Source of the DNA: an uncultured Collinsella sp.
Lineage (GTDB): Bacteria; Actinomycetota; Coriobacteriia; Coriobacteriales; Coriobacteriaceae
NCBI GenBank assembly: GCA_900551625.1
Contig: URWZ01000003.1
Location: 1-20,081, forward strand
Reading direction: 5' to 3'
DNA: 20,081 nt
Made by a program: the position numbers and the translations under genes. Position 1 is the stretch's first letter; the number at the start of each line of letters is the position of its first letter. Shown here piece after piece: positions 15,925 to 20,081 of the stretch. The notes under the pieces are model-generated. The model was not told where the DNA came from. It was given only the letters and a program-made list of their open reading frames with translations, and did not search any database.

Positions 15925-15930
15925 ATTGTA
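15925..15930 (-). promoter_or_regulatory. glmS: glmS -10 box
   Basis: TACAAT on the minus strand, 75 bp upstream of the glmS ATG. No good -35 is seen at 16-18 bp; an activator or the palindrome 20-60 bp upstream may compensate. Confidence 0.45.
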
Positions 15931-15951
15931 CTCACACAAACGCAAGCTGAT

Positions 15952-15985
15952 ATACCAGAAGTGGTATCTTAAACTGGATACCACT
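15952..15985 (-). promoter_or_regulatory. glmS operator-like palindrome (ATACCA/TGGTAT half-sites)
   Basis: AGTGGTATC (15960-15968) and GATACCACT (15977-15985) are a perfect 9-bp inverted repeat with an 8-nt centre. A further ATACCA (15952-15957) is paired with TGGTAT (15962-15967). TGGT...ACCA half-sites are those of GntR/HutC-type amino-sugar regulators (NagR, DasR), which would fit control of glmS by amino-sugar supply. No such regulator is encoded in the window. Confidence 0.55.
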
Positions 15986-16000
15986 CGATGCACACACCCT

Positions 16001-16029
16001 ACCACCACGAAGGGGACCTTTGTGGCGGT
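16001..16029. repeat. short-loop relative of the 37-bp palindromic element
   Basis: ACCACCACGAAGG (16001-16013) and CCTTTGTGGCGGT (16017-16029) pair with one mismatch and one G-T wobble around GGA. The arms match those of the element at 17683-17719, but the loop has lost about six bases (GGGGACC against GGGGACAGGCACC). It lies 11 bp after the permease stop. Confidence 0.7.
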
Positions 16030-16039
16030 TTGCGCACCC

Positions 16040-16687
16040 CTAGAGGCGCAGGCGGCCTTCGAGCCGATTGCCCAGGGCCGTGAGCGCCATGACAATGACG
16101 TAGTAGACCACGGCCACCACTAAAAACGGTTCAAAGGCTCGATAGGTGAGCGCCTGCACGCTCTGGGCGGCGCGCATCATATCCATCAGGCCGATGGTTG
16201 CCACCAGCGAGGAGCTTTTGAGGACCGTGATCACTTCGTTGACCAGAGCAGGGGCAATCGAGCGCATCGCCTGCGGAACGATGATCTTGCGCATCATGGG
16301 AACATAGCGAAGCCCGATGGCCCGAGCGGCATCGTACTGCCCCCGGTCAACGCCCTCGATACCACCGCGCACCGTCTCGGACACCGTCGCTGAGCCGTTG
16401 AGCCCCAGCGTAATGGCACCGGCGGCAAACATCGAAATTTTGAAGCCCGTGAGCTGCGGCGTCGCAAAGTACGCCAAAAAAAGCAACACGATGAGCGGCA
16501 CGCCGCGAAAGATAGAGGTGTAGAAGTTGAGCACCGCACGCAATGGGCGACAGGGCAAAACCTTGAGCACGGCAATGAGAAAGCCCAGGACGAGTGCTAT
16601 GGCCAGCGCGGCGGCCGTCACCTGACAGGTCACGATCAGGCCGCTCATAAACATCGGTATATATGGTTCTAGCAGTTCAAACTTCAT
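16040..16687 (-). CDS. amino-acid ABC transporter permease (HisM/GlnP type)
   Basis: From ATG 16687 the protein has 215 residues. It has about five hydrophobic segments and the EAA-type loop where the ATPase docks, seen here as GLRYVPMMRKIIVPQAMRSIAPALVNE. The segment with FRGVPLIVLLFLAYF near residue 62 is typical of polar amino-acid permeases. ATG 16693 lies too close to AAGGGC, whereas ATG 16687 is eight bases from it, so the latter is chosen. It is 33 bp downstream of the binding-protein gene. The usual ATPase gene does not follow; glmS lies next after a palindrome. Confidence 0.93.
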   Translation of the reverse strand: MKFELLEPYIPMFMSGLIVTCQVTAAALAIALVLGFLIAVLKVLPCRPLRAVLNFYTSIFRGVPLIVLLFLAYFATPQLTGFKISMFAAGAITLGLNGSATVSETVRGGIEGVDRGQYDAARAIGLRYVPMMRKIIVPQAMRSIAPALVNEVITVLKSSSLVATIGLMDMMRAAQSVQALTYRAFEPFLVVAVVYYVIVMALTALGNRLEGRLRL

Positions 16688-16720
16688 CAACATGCCCTTG
16701 GCGCGCGCCTCACCGGCTCG

Positions 16721-17602
16721 CTATTTTCCGGCAACCGTCGACGTACCGGAAGCGGAATAGTCGCCGTTCCACATGAAGTCGGCGCCCACATACTGCTTGA
16801 TGCAGTCATCGATGGTGCCGTCCTCGAGCATCTCGCCGATGCATTCGTCAAGCGCCGCGACAAATCCGGCACCCTTCTTGGCCATCAGGCGGTACACGCC
16901 CACGTGATCGCTCGTCTCGGAGCGATCGAGCAGGCCCAGCACCAGGCCCTCATTCGCATCGCGCATGGACTGGCCCTCGGCGCCGTCACACAGGTAGGCA
17001 TCGATGCGCCCGGCGAGCACCTCTTGCAGGCACTGGTCGCCACCGTCGTACGTGTGAATATCAGCATCGGGCATGACCTTGGCGATGAACTTGTTCTGCA
17101 CGGTACCGGTGGTGCAGGCGATAGACTTGCCGACGAGGTCCTCAACGCGCTTGACGGGATCGCCGCCGAGCGTGAGAACGCCCACAAGCGGCTGATAGTA
17201 GCCGCGCGTGAAGTCGTAGGTCTGCTCGCGCTCTTCGTTGGAGCTCATCGCCATGGTAAAGACCTTGTCATCGCTCTGCACCGATGCAAGCGTGGCGGCA
17301 AAGTCCTGCGGCTCAAAGTCGTAAGAAAAGCCCAGGCGCGAGACCATCTCGTCGGCAATGGCGATATCCAGGCCGACAACCTTCTGCTTGCCGTCCGACT
17401 GCGTCTCCAGATAGCGATAGGGCGCAAAGGCATCGTCGCCCACAAAGGTGAGCTTGGCGCCCTTAATATCGTCGCCCGCAACCGCGGCAGAACCGGCGGC
17501 AGAGCCCTTGTCAGCGCCACTGCCAGCGCAACCGCTCGCCGCAACCATTGCAGCACCGGCGATCAAGCCCAGGAAATCACGACGAGAAACAGCGCGAGTC
17601 AT
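16721..17602 (-). CDS. amino-acid ABC transporter substrate-binding lipoprotein, Tat-type signal
   Basis: From ATG 17602 the protein has 293 residues. The signal has a twin-arginine motif SRRDFLG (6-12), a hydrophobic stretch and a lipobox AASGC with C25, so it is a Tat-exported lipoprotein anchored outside the membrane. The mature part is a type II periplasmic binding fold of the polar amino-acid family (SBP_bac_3), with FVGDDAFAPYRYLE, VGLDIAIADEM and, later, GKSIACTTGTVQNKF and LAGRIDAYLCDG. AAAGG lies eight bases before the ATG; the TTG at 17617 in the same frame is rejected. It feeds the permease downstream. Confidence 0.93.
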   Translation of the reverse strand: MTRAVSRRDFLGLIAGAAMVAASGCAGSGADKGSAAGSAAVAGDDIKGAKLTFVGDDAFAPYRYLETQSDGKQKVVGLDIAIADEMVSRLGFSYDFEPQDFAATLASVQSDDKVFTMAMSSNEEREQTYDFTRGYYQPLVGVLTLGGDPVKRVEDLVGKSIACTTGTVQNKFIAKVMPDADIHTYDGGDQCLQEVLAGRIDAYLCDGAEGQSMRDANEGLVLGLLDRSETSDHVGVYRLMAKKGAGFVAALDECIGEMLEDGTIDDCIKQYVGADFMWNGDYSASGTSTVAGK

Positions 17603-17638
17603 ACCAAAGCCTTTCAATCTACGATCAAAACGGCTTCT

Positions 17639-17644
17639 ATTGTA
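17639..17644 (-). promoter_or_regulatory. possible -10 box of the binding-protein operon
   Basis: TACAAT on the minus strand, 36 bp upstream of the binding-protein ATG; no consensus -35 is apparent. Confidence 0.4.
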
Positions 17645-17682
17645 GACACTCCACTGTTTAACGCGCAGCCCAGCCGCGCCAA

Positions 17683-17719
17683 AACCACCACAAAGGGGAC
17701 AGGCACCTTTGTGGTGGTT
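17683..17719 (+). repeat. 37-bp palindromic element, stem variant
   Basis: AACCACCACAAAGG (17683-17696) and CCTTTGTGGTGGTT (17706-17719) form a perfect 14-bp stem with loop GGACAGGCA. Aligned without gaps to the copy at 13888-13924, the ends AACC/GGTT and the GGACAGG core are the same, while four stem pairs (positions 5, 6, 8 and 9) are changed on both sides, so pairing is kept. Confidence 0.88.
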
Positions 17720-17750
17720 CGGGTGTCTGACAACAAGCTCCGCCGAAACG

Positions 17751-17887
17751 TCTCAATCTGTAACATCTGGGGCGCCGAAAGAGGGTTTGCTGTTACAGAT
17801 CGAGATTTTCCGCCCGGCCCCGGCGATCTGTCTCAATCTGTAACAGGTAGGTCTTGTTTTGTCGTCCAGATGTTACAGATCGAGACA
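17751..17887. repeat. four 15-bp units in alternating orientation at 40-bp period
   Basis: TCTCAATCTGTAACA at 17751-17765, TGTTACAGATCGAGA at 17791-17805, TCTCAATCTGTAACA at 17831-17845 and TGTTACAGATCGAGA at 17871-17885. Starts are exactly 40 bp apart and orientation alternates. The 25-bp spacers are different from each other. The forward units have A and the reverse units (read on the other strand) have G at position 5, so each pair has one mismatch. The second pair is extended by two bases on each side. Confidence 0.92.
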
Positions 17888-17907
17888 ATTGAAGGGCCAG
17901 GCAACGC

Positions 17908-17958
17908 GACCACCGCAAAGGAGGCAGCGCGCTGCGCCACCCTTGCAGTGGTGTGGTC
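17908..17958. repeat. large imperfect hairpin, possible decayed palindromic element
   Basis: GACCAC (17908-17913) pairs with GTGGTC (17953-17958); the GCAAAGG at 17915-17921 faces CCTTGC at 17941-17946, and GCAGCGCGCTGC at the centre is a perfect 12-bp palindrome. The outer part resembles the ACCACC-AAAGG arms of the 17683 element with a different insert. Confidence 0.45.
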
Positions 17959-17983
17959 TGGACTCCGGTGTTTGCCCAGATAA

Positions 17984-18020
17984 AACCTGCCAAAATAAAC
18001 CTGCCCCTAATTGGTGGGTT
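17984..18020 (-). repeat. 37-bp palindromic element, copy with wobble pairs
   Basis: AACCTGCCAA at the left and TTGGTGGGTT at the right pair over 10 bp, with two G-T wobbles, extending to 12 bp (17982-18022). Read on the minus strand the loop core is GGGCAGG. The left flank TTTGCCCAGATAA matches that beside 13888-13924. The right arm runs into the -35 box of the LacI gene. Confidence 0.8.
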
Positions 18021-18051
18021 TTGACACCCTGGGAACGGGCGATGCTACAAT
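18021..18051 (+). promoter_or_regulatory. LacI gene promoter
   Basis: A perfect TTGACA (18021-18026) and TACAAT (18046-18051) are separated by 19 nt, two more than ideal. The start codon is 35 bp downstream. The first bases of the -35 are part of the right arm of the 37-bp palindrome. Confidence 0.6.
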
Positions 18052-18086
18052 CTGACTCGTACTTGAAACGCATCAAAGGGGCCGCT

Positions 18087-19199
18087 ATGGCAAAGGTTAA
18101 AATCAGCGATGTCGCGCGCGAGGCAGGGGTTTCGCTGGGCACGGTATCCAACGCGCTCAACCACCCCGAAAAGCTGCGCCCCGAAACCCTCAAGCTCATC
18201 AACGAGACCATCAATCGCCTTGGCTACCTGCCCAACCAAAGCGCTCGTCAGCTCGCGGGCGGCGCCACCAAGTCCTTTGGCCTGGTGCTCCCCCGTCTCG
18301 ACCATGGCTTCTCGCTCCAAATTGCCAGCGGCGCCCACAACGAGGCCCGCAAGCACGGTTACGACCTGCTCATCGCCAACGCCGATAACGACGATATTCT
18401 CGAGGACCATTACCTGCGTTATTTTATGGGCACGCAGATGTCCGGTGTCATGGTTCAGCCCATGGCGTCCCCCGACTGGCACCCCGCTATGACCAAGATG
18501 CCCGTTCCGATCGTCCATCTGGACATCCACTGTTCCGAGCCAGGTTACTACGTGGCCGCCGACAACGAGGCGCAAGGGCGCATTATCGCCGAGCTCGCTA
18601 TCGCCCGCGGTGCACACCATATCACCGTCGTGGGCAGAGCGGCATTTATGCAGCTCACCCTACGCGTGCTTGGCATTCACAAGGCCCTCGCCCTGCATCC
18701 CGATATCAAAATTGAGGTCATTGACGCCGGAGAGTGGAATACCGCAGTCGACGGCTACAGCATCGGCGCGCAGATTGCCGAGCGCTCTTCCGACGAGCGC
18801 CCCGATTTTGTCATCGGCCTTTCCGATGTATTGGCCTCGGGCGTTATCTCGGCGTTGATCGACAAAGGCATCTCTGTCCCCGAGCAGGTCCGCGTGGCCG
18901 GCTGCGACGGCAACCCACTTGCATGGAGCGGGTCGGTCCCGCTCACCACGGTAGCACCGCCTGGCTACGAAATCGGCCGTAAGGGCGTACAGCTCCTCAT
19001 GGAGCAGATCGAGAACAAGCCCATCGCCAAGGCCAAACGCGTCCGCATCGGCTCTGCAGCGCGCACCGTCACCACAGTCACCGCCGCCGAGGATATCAAC
19101 CGCCAAGAACTGGTGCGTCCGTTCCTACTGGAGCGCGCCAGCACCCAGGCGAGCAGCCAAACCGAAGCCACCGCCATCAATCTCGGCGCGTATCTATAG
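18087..19199 (+). CDS. LacI family transcriptional regulator
   Basis: From ATG 18087 the protein has 370 residues. The N-terminal LacI helix-turn-helix and hinge read KISDVAREAGVSLGTVSNAL and RLGYLPNQSARQLAGG (about 4-59). A periplasmic-binding-like sensor domain follows to about residue 330, with typical GVMVQPM and VAGCDGNPLAWSGSVPLTTVAPPGYEIG blocks. A tail of about 35 residues, Gln/Thr/Ala-rich, is somewhat longer than usual. The frame is open further upstream to 17859, but that would translate the palindromes and promoter; AAAGGG six bases before the ATG settles the start. The controlled sugar genes are not in the window; the downstream gene is convergent. Confidence 0.95.
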   Translation: MAKVKISDVAREAGVSLGTVSNALNHPEKLRPETLKLINETINRLGYLPNQSARQLAGGATKSFGLVLPRLDHGFSLQIASGAHNEARKHGYDLLIANADNDDILEDHYLRYFMGTQMSGVMVQPMASPDWHPAMTKMPVPIVHLDIHCSEPGYYVAADNEAQGRIIAELAIARGAHHITVVGRAAFMQLTLRVLGIHKALALHPDIKIEVIDAGEWNTAVDGYSIGAQIAERSSDERPDFVIGLSDVLASGVISALIDKGISVPEQVRVAGCDGNPLAWSGSVPLTTVAPPGYEIGRKGVQLLMEQIENKPIAKAKRVRIGSAARTVTTVTAAEDINRQELVRPFLLERASTQASSQTEATAINLGAYL

Positions 19200-19224
19200 C
19201 ACGCCCGCAAGTATGCTAAGTCGC

Positions 19225-19274
19225 CGCTTAAGCAAAAGGGGCCCGACCATTGCCGGGCCCCTTTTGCTTAAGCG
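19225..19274. terminator. bidirectional terminator between LacI and HAD genes
   Basis: Arms 19225-19245 and 19254-19274 are perfect 21-bp reverse complements with loop ACCATTGC. The central part is AAAAGGGGCCCG/CGGGCCCCTTTT, so on either strand a GC stem is followed by TTTT. It lies 25 bp after the LacI stop and 38 bp beyond the stop of the convergent HAD gene. Confidence 0.92.
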
Positions 19275-19312
19275 CAAACGTGGGCAATTGCTCGTTTCAA
19301 CGCCGCAGCTGT

Positions 19313-19963
19313 CTAGCGCACGGCCTTGACTGCCGCCGCCAGGTCGAACAACGTATCGAGTACGGCCTCGCAGCCATCCACCACGTCCTGCGGCAGCGGC
19401 ACGATGTCGGGGACGGCAAAGACATGACAGCCGGCCGTAATGCCCGAGACGCAGCCGTTGCGCGAATCCTCGACCACGGCACATTCCTCGGGGACAAAGC
19501 CCGCGCGCTCGCAGGCAAGCAGATACATCTCGGGATCGGGCTTGCCATGCACGACGTCCTCGCCGCAAGTCACCGTCTCAAACTTGTCAAAGAGGCCGAC
19601 CATCTTAAGGTTGCGCTCGGCCGTAACGAGGCGCGACGACGTCGCAAGGCCCACGTGATAGCCCGCAGCCAGCAGCTCGTCTATGCACTCGGCGGCGCCG
19701 GCCTTAAGCTCCAGATCGGTCTTGACCATCTCGTCGCGAATCTCCTTGTGGCGATGATAGAGCGCCTCGGCGGTTTCTCTGCTGCCGTAATGTGCCTCAA
19801 GGATGTCCATGACGTCGGGCAGCGTGCGGCCAATAAACTGATGGATCAGGGCATCATCAATCGCGAGCCCCAGCTCAGCGGCGCCTGCCTTCCAGGCCTT
19901 AATCCCCAAACGCTCGGTATCGACCAGTGTTCCATCCATGTCAAAAATAACAGCCTTGATCAT
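19313..19963 (-). CDS. HAD superfamily hydrolase (beta-phosphoglucomutase-like phosphatase)
   Basis: From ATG 19963 the protein has 216 residues. Motif I is FDMDGTL with nucleophile D8 and acid/base D10; motif II is S109 in ATSS; motif III is K141 in GKPDPE; motif IV is E165-D166 in VVEDS. A helical cap domain lies between motif I and II (about 15-85), as in subfamily IA phosphatases such as sugar-phosphate phosphatases and beta-phosphoglucomutase. Mutase activity cannot be told from phosphatase activity by eye. The frame is open for 31 more codons upstream, but GGGGGA six bases before the chosen ATG and the position of motif I near the N-terminus fix the start. Confidence 0.92.
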   Translation of the reverse strand: MIKAVIFDMDGTLVDTERLGIKAWKAGAAELGLAIDDALIHQFIGRTLPDVMDILEAHYGSRETAEALYHRHKEIRDEMVKTDLELKAGAAECIDELLAAGYHVGLATSSRLVTAERNLKMVGLFDKFETVTCGEDVVHGKPDPEMYLLACERAGFVPEECAVVEDSRNGCVSGITAGCHVFAVPDIVPLPQDVVDGCEAVLDTLFDLAAAVKAVR

Positions 19964-20024
19964 ATCGGTCCCCCATCGACTCTCGCTGTCGCATTGCCGC
20001 AACTCTACCGCATTTGGCAACTTG

Positions 20025-20039
20025 TATATAACGTATATA
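20025..20039 (-). promoter_or_regulatory. AT-rich palindrome in HAD gene promoter region
   Basis: TATATA-ACG-TATATA lies about 60 bp upstream of the HAD ATG, in an AT-rich stretch (20020-20065) that probably holds the promoter. -10-like hexamers overlap here, but a definite -35 is not seen. Confidence 0.35.
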
Positions 20040-20081
20040 GCATATTGTGCCTTCATTACATAAATAGAAGTCTTATGACTG

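Larger units (their letters stand above)
17603..18086. other. 484-bp gene-free region dense in palindromes
   Basis: No plausible gene is seen between the divergent binding-protein and LacI genes. The region holds a TACAAT -10 on the minus strand (17644-17639), one 37-bp element (17683-17719), four 15-bp units at 40-bp steps (17751-17885), a large imperfect hairpin (17908-17958), another 37-bp element (17984-18020) and the LacI promoter. Confidence 0.8.

Noticed and set aside
15851..16000. glmS ribozyme or riboswitch in the glmS leader
   Set aside because: The leader from the -10 to the ATG is only about 75 nt and lacks the ribozyme core; the strong signal upstream is a DNA palindrome.
17751..17887. 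CRISPR array
   Set aside because: Units are only 15 bp and alternate in orientation, whereas CRISPR repeats are longer and all point the same way; there are no cas genes.
17859..18086. 76-codon N-terminal extension of the LacI protein
   Set aside because: It would translate palindromic repeats and the promoter; LacI proteins start a few residues before the helix-turn-helix, matching ATG 18087 with AAAGGG.
19964..20056. 31-codon N-terminal extension of the HAD protein
   Set aside because: HAD motif I is normally within the first 15 residues, and GGGGGA precedes ATG 19963.

Overview
The window reads like the chromosome of a gut Actinomycete of class Coriobacteriia, most likely Collinsella or a close relative. 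That is an inference from the GC-rich coding style, the strong Shine-Dalgarno sites and the gene content; no rRNA or other marker is present to prove it. Bases 1-27 are not genomic. They are the end of a Nextera (Tn5) sequencing adapter, so the left edge is a contig end that cuts through an operon.

Region by region: (1) 28-2015, minus strand, is a small operon coding for a 42-residue peptide with six cysteines, a hairpin attenuator, an ABC ATPase and two ABC-2 type permeases, the second cut off by the contig end. It looks like a ribosomally made, modified peptide (RiPP) locus with an export or immunity transporter. (2) 2096-3113 is an XRE regulator plus DUF2975 membrane protein pair with its own terminator and a strong palindromic operator. 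(3) 3290-5551 is a GGDEF-REC-HD-GYP fusion followed by a stand-alone Hpt protein. (4) 5763-9685 carries an alpha/beta hydrolase and, divergently, a COG0731-type radical SAM protein, a SEC-C methionine aminopeptidase and a D-2-hydroxyacid dehydrogenase. (5) 9812-13889 carries an unknown single-pass membrane protein, a Fis-type regulator with a degenerate AAA+ domain, a YeiH-family transporter and a divergent GntR regulator. (6) 13943-17602 carries glmS with an operator-like palindrome, and an amino-acid ABC permease with a Tat-type lipoprotein binding protein. (7) 17603-18086 is a 484-bp gene-free stretch packed with palindromes. (8) 18087-19963 carries a LacI regulator and a convergent HAD phosphatase, separated by a long bidirectional terminator.

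Two things stand out. The first is the unannotated Cys-rich precursor gene at 1887-2015 beside its transporter. The second is the density of intergenic palindromes. A 37-bp element occurs four times (8695-8731, 13888-13924, 17683-17719, 17984-18020), with a conserved GGRCAGG loop and stems that change by paired substitutions. A 15-bp unit occurs four times in alternating orientation at exactly 40-bp steps (17751, 17791, 17831, 17871). Other long palindromes sit just after stop codons.

Functional links are mostly local. The REC and Hpt proteins could share a phosphorelay; the peptide and ABC proteins form a likely bacteriocin-like module; the DUF2975/XRE pair is a plausible local regulator of it; and divergent regulators sit next to their probable targets (GntR-YeiH). 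There are no tRNA, rRNA, Cas or transposase genes in the window.
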